NCBI RefSeq assembly: GCF_002150765.1
Contig: NZ_MUYM01000084.1
Span: 1 to 64,000 of the forward strand
Length of the DNA stretch: 64,000 nucleotides
Direction: 5' to 3'
From: Lentzea kentuckyensis
GTDB taxonomy: Bacteria; Actinomycetota; Actinomycetes; Mycobacteriales; Pseudonocardiaceae
Numbering within the stretch: the first letter of the stretch is position 1; each line of letters starts with the position of its first letter. Both the position numbers and the translations under genes were made by a program. The notes beneath the pieces are model-generated. The model saw nothing but the letters and a program-made list of their open reading frames with translations, had not been told where the DNA came from and did no database searches. Below are positions 24,084-32,229 of the stretch, piece by piece.

Positions 24084-25475
24084 GTGACCCAGAACCTGGC
24101 CCGCACGGCGGGCGAACTGCGCGCCGCCGGGCACCTGCCGCGCGGCGTCAAGACCGAGATCAGGGAGAACCTCCTCGCGGCCCTGCGCGAAGGGCGCAAC
24201 CCGTGGCCCGGCATCGTCGGTTTCGACCGCACGGTGCTTCCCCAGCTGGAACGCGCGCTGCTGGCCGGCCACGACGTCGTCCTGCTCGGCGAGCGCGGTC
24301 AGGGCAAGACGCGGCTTTTGCGCACGTTGGTGACGTTGCTGGACGAGTGGACGCCCGTGATCGAGGGCTCCGAGCTGGGCGAACACCCGCTCGACCCGAT
24401 CACGCCGGAGTCCAGGCGCCGGGCGGCGGAACTCGGCGACGACCTGCCGGTGGTGTGGCGGCACCGCGACGAGCGCTACGCGGAGAAGCTCGCGACGCCC
24501 GACACGTCCGTCGGCGACCTGGTCGGCGACGTCGACCCGGTGAAGGTCGCCGAGGGACGATCGCTGGGCGACCCGGAGACGATCCACTACGGCCTGCTCC
24601 CGCGCGCCCACCGCGGCATCATCGCCATCAACGAGCTGCCTGACCTGGCCGAACGCATTCAGGTAGCGCTGCTGAACGTCATGGAGGAGCGCGACATCCA
24701 GGTCCGCGGCTACACGCTGCGGCTGCCGTTGGACGTGCTGCTCGTGGCGACCGCGAACCCCGAGGACTACACGAACCGCGGCCGCATCATCACGCCGTTG
24801 AAGGACCGCTTCGGCGCCGAGGTGCGCACGCACTACCCGTTGGAGATCGACGCCGAGGTCGACCTGGTCCGCCAGGAAGCCGATCTCGTCGCCGAGGTGG
24901 GCGACCACCTGCTGGAGATCATCGCCCGGTTCGTCCGCCACCTGCGCGAGTCGTCGTCGATCGACCAGCGTTCCGGCGTCTCCGCCCGGTTCGCCGTCGC
25001 GGCGGCGGAAACCGTTGCGGCGTCGGCACTGCGCCGGTCCGCGCTGATCGGCGAGACCCCGGCGATCGCCCGCCCGATCGACCTGGAGTCGGTGCCGGAC
25101 GTGCTGCGCGGCAAGCTCGAGTTCGAGGCGGGGGAGGAGGGGCGCGAGGACGAGGTGCTCGTGCACCTGCTGCGCCGCTCGATCGCCGACACCGCCCGCG
25201 CCCGGCTGGCGGGGCTGAACCTGCGGGCGCTGGCCGAGGTCGTCTCGGACGGCCACCCGGTCGCGACCGGTGACCGCGTGCACGCCGGCGACCTGCTGGC
25301 GGCCCTGCCGGAGCTCCCGATCCTGCACGAGGTGGCGGCACGGATGGGCGCGGGCCCCAAGGACCCGGTCGGCCGCATCGCCTCCGCCGTGGAACTGGCC
25401 CTGGAATCGCTCTACCTGACCCGCCACCTGTCGAAGGACACCTCCTCCGACGACGACCGATCGGTGTACGGATGA
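24084..25475 (+). CDS. AAA+ ATPase, magnesium-chelatase/MoxR-like
   Basis: A 463-residue ATPase. Walker A is GERGQGKT (residues 69-76), Walker B lies in RGIIAINELPDL, and sensor 1 in LLVATANPEDYTNRGRI, followed by the helical lid. The pattern resembles the BchI/ChlI-like subunit of chelatase-type complexes. Its stop overlaps the next ATG (ATGA), and the next gene encodes the VWA partner, reproducing the I/D-subunit logic: an ATPase remodels a target through a VWA adaptor. No metal-cofactor genes are nearby. GTG 24084 is chosen over the upstream start at 24066. Confidence 0.88.
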   Translation: MTQNLARTAGELRAAGHLPRGVKTEIRENLLAALREGRNPWPGIVGFDRTVLPQLERALLAGHDVVLLGERGQGKTRLLRTLVTLLDEWTPVIEGSELGEHPLDPITPESRRRAAELGDDLPVVWRHRDERYAEKLATPDTSVGDLVGDVDPVKVAEGRSLGDPETIHYGLLPRAHRGIIAINELPDLAERIQVALLNVMEERDIQVRGYTLRLPLDVLLVATANPEDYTNRGRIITPLKDRFGAEVRTHYPLEIDAEVDLVRQEADLVAEVGDHLLEIIARFVRHLRESSSIDQRSGVSARFAVAAAETVAASALRRSALIGETPAIARPIDLESVPDVLRGKLEFEAGEEGREDEVLVHLLRRSIADTARARLAGLNLRALAEVVSDGHPVATGDRVHAGDLLAALPELPILHEVAARMGAGPKDPVGRIASAVELALESLYLTRHLSKDTSSDDDRSVYG

Positions 25476-27400
25476 GATATCGCTACGGACGCTGGGGAGG
25501 CGGCGCCGATCCGTTGGCGCCGCCGGTCGACCTTCGCGCGGCCGTCGACGAGCTCGGCCGCGAGATCATGGAAGGCGCGTCCCCGTCGTCCGCGTTGCGC
25601 GAGCTCCTGCGGCGGGGTGTGGACGGCACGCGGGGTCTGGACGACCTGACCTCGCGGCTGTGGCAGCGCCGTGCGTCGATCCAGCGCCGGCACCGCCTGG
25701 ACGGCACGCTGTCCGAGGTCCGCCAGCTGCTCGACAAGGCGGTCGAGGCCGAGCGCCGCGCGTTGTTCCCGGATCCGTCCGACGACGCGCGCTTCCGCGA
25801 GGCCCAGCTCGACGCGTTGCCGCCCGGTACCGCCGCCGCCGTCTCTGAGCTGTCGTCGTACGACTGGCGTTCTTCCGAGGCCCGCGAGGCGTTCGAGCAG
25901 ATCCGCGAGCTGCTCGGCCGGGAACTGCTGGACCAGCGCTTCCAGGGCATGAAGGAAGCACTGTCCAACGTGGACTCCGAGGACGTTCGCCGAATCCAGC
26001 GCATGCTGCGTGACCTGAACTCGTTGCTGGAGGCGCACGCCTCGGGCTCCCCGGACACGCCGCGCCTGTTCGACGAGTTCATGCGCAAGCACGGCGAGTT
26101 CTTCCCGGAGAAGCCCCGCAACGTCGACGAGCTCATCGACGCCCTGGCCGCCCGCTCGGCCGCCGCGCAGCGAATGATGAACTCGATGACCGACGCCCAG
26201 CGCGCCGAGCTTTCCGCGTTGTCGCAACAGGCTTTCGGCGGCATCGGCTCCTCTCTGTCTACTTTGGACTCGTTGTTGCAGCGGTTGCGGCCGGGTGAGG
26301 ACTGGACGTCCTCCGCGCGCTTCCGCGGCCAGGACCCGTTGGGGCTGGGCGAGGGTGCCCAGGCGATGGCGGACCTGGCCGAACTGGACGGCCTGGCCGA
26401 GCAGCTGTCCCAGTCCTATCCGGGCGCCCGCCTGGAGGACATCGACCTGGAGGCGCTGGAACGTCAGCTGGGCTCGTCGGCCTCCGTCGACGCCCGCCGC
26501 CTGGCGGAGCTGGAGAAGGCGCTGCGGCAGCAGAACATCGTGGAACGCTCGCCGGACGGCTCGCTGCGCCTGACCCCGAAAGCCTTGCGGCGCATGGGCG
26601 AAACAGCCCTGCGCGGCGTCGTGGACCAACTGCGGTCGTCGCAGGGCTCGCGCGACACCGTGTCCGCAGGCGCCGCGGGCGAGCTGATGGGCTCGACCCG
26701 GCCCTGGCAGTTCGGCGACACCGAACCCTGGGACGTGCCGCGAACCCTGCGCAACTCCGTGCTGCGCTCCGGCTCGATGTCCCTGGACGTCGTTGATCTG
26801 GAGGTGTCGGAGACCGAACACCGCACGCGTGCCGCTGTGGCGTTGTGCGTGGACACCTCCTGGTCGATGGTGCAGGACGGCCGTTGGGTGCCGATGAAGC
26901 GCACGGCCTTGGCGTTGCATCACCTCGTGCGCACCCGTTTCCGGACGGATGCGTTGCAGCTGGTGACGTTCGGGCGTTATGCCGAGGCGGTGGACATCGG
27001 CCAGTTGACGGGTCTTGAGGGCGTGTGGGAGCAGGGCACGAACCTGCACCACGCGCTGTTGCTGGCAGGACGGCACGTGCGTCGCCATCCGGACGCACAG
27101 CCCGTGGTGCTGGTCGTCACCGACGGCGAGCCCACCGCGCACCTGGAGCCGGACGGGGACGCGGAGTTCAACTACCCGCCGTTGCCGCGAACGCTGACCA
27201 AGACCCTGAACGAGGTCGACGCGCTGGCCCGGCTCGGGGCGACGATCTCGGTGTTCAAGCTGGGCGACGACCCCCGGCTGGCCGCCTTCGTCGACATCGT
27301 GGCTCGGCGCGGCGGTGGACGCGTCGTGTCGCCGGACGAGGAGGGCCTGGGCGCGGCCGTGGTCAGCGACTACCTGAAGTCTCGGCGCAAGCGTCGGTGA
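25472..27400 (+). CDS. VWA domain protein (CoxE/BchD-like partner)
   Basis: A 642-residue cytoplasmic protein. The N-terminal 440 residues are helical and charged. The C-terminal VWA domain (about 445-640) has the MIDAS motif CVDTSWSM, then GTNLHHALLLAGRHV and VVTDGEPTAHL. This matches the VWA partner of AAA chelatase-like ATPases in actinobacteria. It overlaps the ATPase gene and the following small membrane gene by four bases each, so all three are translated together. Confidence 0.88.
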   Translation: MRYRYGRWGGGADPLAPPVDLRAAVDELGREIMEGASPSSALRELLRRGVDGTRGLDDLTSRLWQRRASIQRRHRLDGTLSEVRQLLDKAVEAERRALFPDPSDDARFREAQLDALPPGTAAAVSELSSYDWRSSEAREAFEQIRELLGRELLDQRFQGMKEALSNVDSEDVRRIQRMLRDLNSLLEAHASGSPDTPRLFDEFMRKHGEFFPEKPRNVDELIDALAARSAAAQRMMNSMTDAQRAELSALSQQAFGGIGSSLSTLDSLLQRLRPGEDWTSSARFRGQDPLGLGEGAQAMADLAELDGLAEQLSQSYPGARLEDIDLEALERQLGSSASVDARRLAELEKALRQQNIVERSPDGSLRLTPKALRRMGETALRGVVDQLRSSQGSRDTVSAGAAGELMGSTRPWQFGDTEPWDVPRTLRNSVLRSGSMSLDVVDLEVSETEHRTRAAVALCVDTSWSMVQDGRWVPMKRTALALHHLVRTRFRTDALQLVTFGRYAEAVDIGQLTGLEGVWEQGTNLHHALLLAGRHVRRHPDAQPVVLVVTDGEPTAHLEPDGDAEFNYPPLPRTLTKTLNEVDALARLGATISVFKLGDDPRLAAFVDIVARRGGGRVVSPDEEGLGAAVVSDYLKSRRKRR

Positions 27401-27759
27401 TACGCCGCTTCTTGCTCGCCGTCGTGCTGAGCGGCGCGCCGTCGACCGTCCACGCTCTCGCGGTCGGCGGCTCGCCGTTGCGCGCCACTCGTGCTGCCGG
27501 TTCGTTGGTGCGCGGCGGTGCTTTTGCAGGCGTGGCGGTGCATCTGGCCGTGTCGGCGTTCTGGATGTTCGTGCTGACACGGCTTCGGGTGCGTGGTGTT
27601 GTCGGTGGGGCGGTGGCGGGGTTGCTGATCGCCGCCCTCGACCTGGAGGTGATCGGGCGCCACAACGCCCAGATCCGTGCTCTGCCCAGGATTCCGCAAT
27701 GGCTCGATCACGTGGCGTTCGGCGTGCTCGTGGCCGGCCGCAGCGGTCAGATCTCGTAG
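27397..27759 (+). CDS. Small membrane protein, last gene of the AAA/VWA operon
   Basis: A 120-residue protein with hydrophobic segments at about 3-14, 44-64 and 69-86, and a C-terminal amphipathic stretch (LPRIPQWLDHVAFGVLVAG). GTG 27397 overlaps the VWA stop (GTGA). I recognise no family. Its place suggests a membrane anchor or target of the AAA/VWA pair. The final 13 bases overlap the end of the convergent DUF4240 gene. Confidence 0.7.
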   Translation: MIRRFLLAVVLSGAPSTVHALAVGGSPLRATRAAGSLVRGGAFAGVAVHLAVSAFWMFVLTRLRVRGVVGGAVAGLLIAALDLEVIGRHNAQIRALPRIPQWLDHVAFGVLVAGRSGQIS

Positions 27760-28283
27760 AGCGCGGTCAGCTTCGGCAGGCGGGCGGCCATTTCCTCGCC
27801 GTCGTCGAAGTCGAAGTCCCACTCCGGGTCGAGCTCGGGGTAGCGGATCCGGAAGGCGTCCTGCGGTAACTGCATACCCGTGGCCTTGAGGTGCGCGGTC
27901 CAGGCGATCGACAGCGCGGCCTCGCACTCGATCTCCTGCTCGGACTCGGCGGCGGCGATCACGACCGGCAGCGAGGCCAAGGAGTCCGGTGACGCCAGGG
28001 CCGCGTCGTAGACCTCCTGACCCTGGGTGAGCAGCCAGCCGCGGAAGTAGTCGAAGCCGTCGTCCGAGCAGCCGCCGTTGATCAGGTAGGCCGCCGCCCA
28101 CAGCGGGTTCTCGTACGACTCGGCCAGGAGATCCCACAGAACCTGTTGGGCCGCAACGATCTCGGCGGGCGGCCGGGCGGCGAGCAGGGTGGCGGCGGCG
28201 GTGGCCACGGCCTCGCTGTCGGAGGGGTCGCCGACGCTCGCGCGGGCGGCGGCGATGAGCTGCCAGAAGGTGTTCGAATCCAC
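27747..28283 (-). CDS. DUF4240 family protein
   Basis: A 178-residue acidic protein opening VDSNTFWQLIAAARA, the usual DUF4240 start, with YENPLWAAAYLINGGCSDDGFDYFRGWLL (read here as the motif region at residues 58-86) and a C-terminal AFRIRYPELDPEWDFDFDD. The family has no established function. GTG 28283 is the start because a PafBC-like promoter at 28291-28313 would begin transcription about two bases upstream, and nothing conserved lies further up. If right, the gene is leaderless and damage-responsive. Confidence 0.85.
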   Translation of the reverse strand: MDSNTFWQLIAAARASVGDPSDSEAVATAAATLLAARPPAEIVAAQQVLWDLLAESYENPLWAAAYLINGGCSDDGFDYFRGWLLTQGQEVYDAALASPDSLASLPVVIAAAESEQEIECEAALSIAWTAHLKATGMQLPQDAFRIRYPELDPEWDFDFDDGEEMAARLPKLTALYEI

Positions 28284-28290
28284 GTCTCGG

Positions 28291-28313
28291 AGCCTGACAG
28301 AGGGGTCTGACAA
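28291..28313 (-). promoter_or_regulatory. PafBC-like promoter with weaker -10
   Basis: On the minus strand TTGTCAGAC (28313-28305) is followed by eight bases and CAGGCT (28296-28291). The upstream element is identical to that at 1444-1452; the -10 departs from TAnnnT at its first base. The flanks AAAATTGTCAGACCCC are the same in both. The implied transcription start is next to GTG 28283. Confidence 0.5.
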
Positions 28314-28440
28314 TTTTCGGTGCCTGACGTGCGGGCAGCCTATGTGAACGTGCAACTGTTCAACTGGTCGTGATCGCCTGACTGCGCTGTGTCGTAGGTT
28401 CAAGATCGAAGAGCGAATTCCTGACCTTCTTGGGGGAAGC

Positions 28441-28704
28441 ATGAAGTTCGCAAAGGTGATGTCCGGTGCCGCGGTCGCGGTCGCGGCGTTCGCCGCGCTG
28501 GGCGGGACGGCGGCGGCCGCGGTTCCCGGTGGCGACATGGGTGCCCTGACGTGGCGCGTGGTCGCGGGTCCGTGGCCGGGTAACGAGGACGGTCTCGGGG
28601 CGTGTCAGCGGGCCGGGGTGCTCTACAAGATGGAGACCGGCAAGCCGGTTGGTTGCCTGCTGGAGGCGGACAGCAACCAGTACTTCCTGTGGTCGAACGA
28701 GTGA
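28441..28704 (+). CDS. Small secreted protein, tandem family member 1
   Basis: An 87-residue precursor. Residues 1-27 are a signal peptide (MKFAKVMSGAAVAVAAFAAL, then GGTAAAA), leaving a mature chain of about 59 residues. The mature part has LTWRVVAGPWPGN, one Cys in GACQRAG, one in VGCLLEADSNQYFLW and a Trp-rich end, so one disulfide is likely. GGGGGAAG lies just before the ATG. It is first of four tandem paralogues that share leader, upstream bases and C-terminal motif. I know no function; secreted signal, inhibitor or surface peptide are all possible. Confidence 0.8.
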   Translation: MKFAKVMSGAAVAVAAFAALGGTAAAAVPGGDMGALTWRVVAGPWPGNEDGLGACQRAGVLYKMETGKPVGCLLEADSNQYFLWSNE

Positions 28705-28765
28705 TCGTCGGCTGAGGCCGGTCGGTGTGGTCGAACAGCGAGTTCTCAACCTTCTTGGGGGAAGC

Positions 28766-29026
28766 ATGAAGTTCGCAAGGGTGATGTCCGGTGCCGCGGT
28801 CGCGGTCGCGGCATTTGCCGCGCTGGGCGGTACGGCCGCCGCGGTTCCCGGCAACGACATGGGTGTCCTCACGTGGCGAGTCGTGGCGGGCCCGTACCCC
28901 GGCAACCCCGATGGTGCCGCGCAGTGCCAGACCGCCGCGGTGGAGTACAAGGCCGACACCGGTGCGCCGGTGGGCTGCCTGCTGGAGGCGGACAGCAACC
29001 AGTACTTCCTCTGGGCGAACCTGTGA
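28766..29026 (+). CDS. Small secreted protein, tandem family member 2
   Basis: An 86-residue precursor nearly identical to member 1 in the signal peptide and in the C-terminal GCLLEADSNQYFLWANL. The middle differs: GPYPGNPDGAAQCQTAAVEY. The two cysteines are kept. Its upstream bases (CGAGTTCTC, CTTCTTGGGGGAAGC) repeat those before members 1 and 4, so each unit is duplicated with its ribosome site. The gap from member 1 is 61 bases. Confidence 0.8.
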   Translation: MKFARVMSGAAVAVAAFAALGGTAAAVPGNDMGVLTWRVVAGPYPGNPDGAAQCQTAAVEYKADTGAPVGCLLEADSNQYFLWANL

Positions 29027-29040
29027 TCGTCGGGGGAAGC

Positions 29041-29181
29041 GTGAAGTTCGCGAAGGTGGTGTCCGGTGCCGTGGTCGCGTTCGCGGCGTTCATCGCGCTG
29101 GGCGGTACGGCCGCCGCGGTGCCAAGTGGCGACACGGGTGTCGTGATGTGGCAAGCCGATCACGCTCCCTATCCCGGGTGA
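29041..29181 (+). pseudogene. Truncated small secreted protein, tandem family member 3
   Basis: A 46-residue ORF from GTG 29041, 14 bases after member 2. The signal peptide is intact but drifted (VVSGAVVAFAAFIALGG), and the mature part stops after ADHAPYPG at a TGA, just where the family reads GPYPGN. Both cysteines and the NQYFLW end are missing. This is a decaying copy, although a signal peptide plus about 20 residues could still be exported. It shares the GGGGGAAGC site but not the longer upstream repeat. Confidence 0.65.
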
Positions 29182-29250
29182 CGACAGGTCTCCGGGATGG
29201 CGCGCACGGTCGAGATCGAACAGCGAGTTCTCAATCTTCTTGGGGGAAGC

Positions 29251-29511
29251 ATGAAGTTCGCAAAGGTGATGTCCGGTGCTGCGGTCGCGGTCGCGGCATT
29301 TGCCGCGCTGGGCGGTACGGCCGCCGCGGTTCCCAGCACTGACATGGGTGTCCTGACGTGGCGAGTCGTGGCGGGCCCGTACCCCGGTAACGACGACGGC
29401 CTTACGGAGTGCCAGCGCGACGGGATCGACTACAAGGCCGGCACCGGTGCGCCCGTCGGCTGCCTGCTGGACGCGGACAGCAACCAGTACTTCCTCTGGG
29501 CGAACCAGTGA
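29251..29511 (+). CDS. Small secreted protein, tandem family member 4
   Basis: An 86-residue precursor with the same signal peptide as member 1. The mature region reads STDMGVLTWRVVAGPYPGN, then ECQRDGIDY and GCLLDADSNQYFLWANQ. Both cysteines are present. The upstream 40 bases repeat those of member 2 almost exactly. Substitutions between members concentrate between the two Cys, which suggests diversification of a displayed face with a fixed scaffold. Confidence 0.8.
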   Translation: MKFAKVMSGAAVAVAAFAALGGTAAAVPSTDMGVLTWRVVAGPYPGNDDGLTECQRDGIDYKAGTGAPVGCLLDADSNQYFLWANQ

Positions 29512-29612
29512 TCGTCGGTTGAGCATGGCCGGTGCGGGCGAGATTTCGGTCGCACCGGCCATTTCCGGCTGACCCTGGACTTCCCCCGCCTGGCGAGTAC
29601 TAGGTTGGGAAC

Positions 29613-30428
29613 ATGATCAGGACTCTGTTTCGTTCGCTCGAGGCCGTGCACGGGATGATCTACTTCGCCCCCGAGGCGGAGTCGCGGTACGCGAGCGTGG
29701 GGCTCGACCGGCCCGGCGGGTACTTCGCGTCACGGGCGGCTGCGATGGGGGCGGTCGGCGCCGAGGTCGTGATCGCGACGTTCTACAACTTCAACCCCGC
29801 GATCGTGCGGGCGCGCATTCCGCAGGCCTGGGAGAAGGTCACGCCGCAGCGGATGCTGGAGTTGCGGTGGGAGGCGGCGGACGAGGCGCTGCGCAAGGTG
29901 CTGCCGGACGACCTCAAGGAGATCACCGGGCTGGCCAGGCGCGCTGCCGAGCGGGCCAAGGACATGCTGAGCGGCCGCCCGTTGTTCGCCGCCCACGCGA
30001 GTCTGCCGTGGCCGGACGAGAACCCCCTGCAGCTGTTCCACGCGCAGACGCTGTTGCGCGAGTTCCGCGGCGACGGCCACCTCGCGGCGTTGCTCAGGCA
30101 CAACATCACCGGCATCGAGGCGCTCGTGCTGCACGTCGCGACGGGCGACTTCCCGGCGGAGGTGTTGCGCAAGACGCGGGCGTGGTCCGAGGAGCAGTGG
30201 GCCGCGACGGTGGACGACCTGCAGCGGCGCGGGCTCGTCGGCGAGGACCAGCTCCTCACCGAGAAGGGACGCGAGTTGCGGCAGGGCATCGAGGACGACA
30301 CGGACCACATGGCGGCGCCGGCCTACGACGTCCTCAGCGACCAGGAGAAGCAGCGGTTCGTCGAGCTGGCCACGCCGCTGAGCAAGGCCGTGGTCGAGGC
30401 GGGCATGGTGCCCGCCGCCCGGCGCTGA
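29613..30428 (+). CDS. SCO6745-family protein (MarR-like fold, function unknown)
   Basis: A 271-residue protein matching the SCO6745 family of actinobacteria by its opening (SLEAVHGMIYFAPEAESRY) and the early GGYFASRAAAMGAVGAEVV. Residues about 180-270 look like a winged helix (WAATVDDLQRRGLVGEDQLL, then TEKGRELRQGIEDDTD), which would bind DNA or a partner. The first half is helical and may bind a ligand. The family is not experimentally characterised to my knowledge. Its TGA (30426-30428) abuts the stop of ctaD with no gap. Confidence 0.8.
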   Translation: MIRTLFRSLEAVHGMIYFAPEAESRYASVGLDRPGGYFASRAAAMGAVGAEVVIATFYNFNPAIVRARIPQAWEKVTPQRMLELRWEAADEALRKVLPDDLKEITGLARRAAERAKDMLSGRPLFAAHASLPWPDENPLQLFHAQTLLREFRGDGHLAALLRHNITGIEALVLHVATGDFPAEVLRKTRAWSEEQWAATVDDLQRRGLVGEDQLLTEKGRELRQGIEDDTDHMAAPAYDVLSDQEKQRFVELATPLSKAVVEAGMVPAARR

Positions 30429-32192
30429 CTACTCGGTCGGCCCGTCCCGTTCCGTCGAGGCGAGCGCCTTCTCGGTGGTTTCATCCTTGCCAGCCCTGTG
30501 CTTGCCGGGATGCACCAGCGAGAAGTGCGCCTCGTCGCGCATTCGTTCGACCATGTGCGGGTAGTGCAGCTCGAACGCCGGGCGCTCGGAGCGGATTCGC
30601 GGCAGCTCCTTGAAGTTGTGCCGCGGCGGGGGCGAGGTCGTGGCCCACTCCAGCGAGTTGCCGTAGCCCCACGGGTCGTCCTGCGGGGCCGGGTCGCCGT
30701 AGCGGTAGGACCGGAACACGTTGAACACGAACGGAAGCACGGACGCGCCGAGCAGGAACGAGCTGACCGTCGAGATCATGTTCAGCGTCGTGAAGCCGTC
30801 GGAGGCGAGGTAGTCGGCGTACCGACGCGGCATGCCCTCGTTGCCCAGCCAGTGCTGGACCAGGAACGTGCCGTGGAATCCGAGGAACGTCGTCCAGAAG
30901 TGCAGCTTGCCCAGCGGTTCGTTGAGCATCCGCCCGGTCATCTTCGGGAACCAGAAGTAGATGCCGGCGTAGGTGGCGAACACGATCGTGCCGAACAGCA
31001 CGTAGTGGAAGTGCGCCACCACGAAGTACGTGTCGGACACGTGGAAGTCGACGGCCGGCGCGGCGAGCAGGATGCCCGTGAGGCCGCCGAAGAGGAACGT
31101 CACGAGGAAGCCGATCGAGAACAGCATCGGCGTCTCGAACGTCAGCTGCCCCTTCCACATCGTGCCGATCCAGTTGAAGAACTTGATGCCCGTCGGCACG
31201 GCGATGAGGAACGTCATCAGCGAGAAGAACGGCAACAGCACGGCACCCGTCGCGTACATGTGGTGCGCCCACACGGCCACGGAGAGCATCGCGATCGCCA
31301 GGGTCGCGAACACCAGGCCCTTGTAGCCGAACAACGGTTTGCGGCTGAACACCGGGAAGATCTCGGTCACGATCCCGAAGAACGGCAAGGCGACGATGTA
31401 CACCTCGGGATGGCCGAAGAACCAGAACAGGTGCTGCCACAGGATCACGCCGCCGTTGGCCGGGTCGAAGACGTGCGCCCCGAGGTGCCGGTCCGCCGCC
31501 AGGCCCATCAACGCGGCCGTGAGGATCGGGAACGCCAGCAGGATCAGCACGGACGTCACCAGGATGTTCCAGGTGAAGATCGGCATCCGGAACATCGTCA
31601 TGCCCGGCGCCCGCAGCGTCACGACCGTCGTGGTCATGTTGACCGCGCCGAGGATCGTGCCCAGACCGGACACCGCCAGGCCCATGATCCACATGTCGGC
31701 GCCGACGCCCGGCGAGTGCACCGCGCTCGACAACGGCGTGTAGGCGAACCAGCCGAAGTCCGCCGCGCCGCCCGGTGTCACGAAGCCCGCCGTCGCGATG
31801 ATGCCGCCGAACAGGTACAGCCAGTACGAGAAGGCGTTCAGGCGCGGGAACGCCACGTCCGGTGAGCCGATCTGCAACGGCAGGATGAAGTTCGCGAACC
31901 CGAACAGGATCGGGGTCGCGTACAGCAGCAGCATGATCGTGCCGTGCATGGTGAACAGCTGGTTGTACTGCTCGTTCGACAGGTACTGCAGACCCGGCCG
32001 CGCCAGCTCGCCGCGCATCAGCAGCGCCATCACGCCGCCGATCATGAAGAACGCGAACGACGTGGTCAGGTACATGATCCCGATCTGTTTGGGATCTGTG
32101 GTCTTGAACAGCGAGAGGAAGTACGAGCCTTTCGGCCGCGCACGCGCCGCCCCCGGATGGGGCACTACTGGCGTTGGCTTGATCGTGGTCAT
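30429..32192 (-). CDS. ctaD: Cytochrome c oxidase subunit I (aa3-type)
   Basis: A 587-residue, 12-helix catalytic subunit of the terminal oxidase. Ligands are visible: His in FTMHGTIMLLLY for the low-spin haem, HPEVYI with the cross-linked Tyr for CuB, WAHHMYATG for the CuB His pair, and VAHFHYVLFG for the high-spin and low-spin haems. It couples oxygen reduction to proton pumping in the membrane. ATG 32192 follows GGAGGAGG. The other oxidase subunits are not in the window, as is common for actinobacterial ctaD. It lies 37 bases after the LCAT-like gene on the same strand, so read-through from that module is possible. Confidence 0.96.
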   Translation of the reverse strand: MTTIKPTPVVPHPGAARARPKGSYFLSLFKTTDPKQIGIMYLTTSFAFFMIGGVMALLMRGELARPGLQYLSNEQYNQLFTMHGTIMLLLYATPILFGFANFILPLQIGSPDVAFPRLNAFSYWLYLFGGIIATAGFVTPGGAADFGWFAYTPLSSAVHSPGVGADMWIMGLAVSGLGTILGAVNMTTTVVTLRAPGMTMFRMPIFTWNILVTSVLILLAFPILTAALMGLAADRHLGAHVFDPANGGVILWQHLFWFFGHPEVYIVALPFFGIVTEIFPVFSRKPLFGYKGLVFATLAIAMLSVAVWAHHMYATGAVLLPFFSLMTFLIAVPTGIKFFNWIGTMWKGQLTFETPMLFSIGFLVTFLFGGLTGILLAAPAVDFHVSDTYFVVAHFHYVLFGTIVFATYAGIYFWFPKMTGRMLNEPLGKLHFWTTFLGFHGTFLVQHWLGNEGMPRRYADYLASDGFTTLNMISTVSSFLLGASVLPFVFNVFRSYRYGDPAPQDDPWGYGNSLEWATTSPPPRHNFKELPRIRSERPAFELHYPHMVERMRDEAHFSLVHPGKHRAGKDETTEKALASTERDGPTE

Positions 32193-32229
32193 CGCGCCTC
32201 CTCCGTGCAGGCGTTTATCGTCCTCCCGG

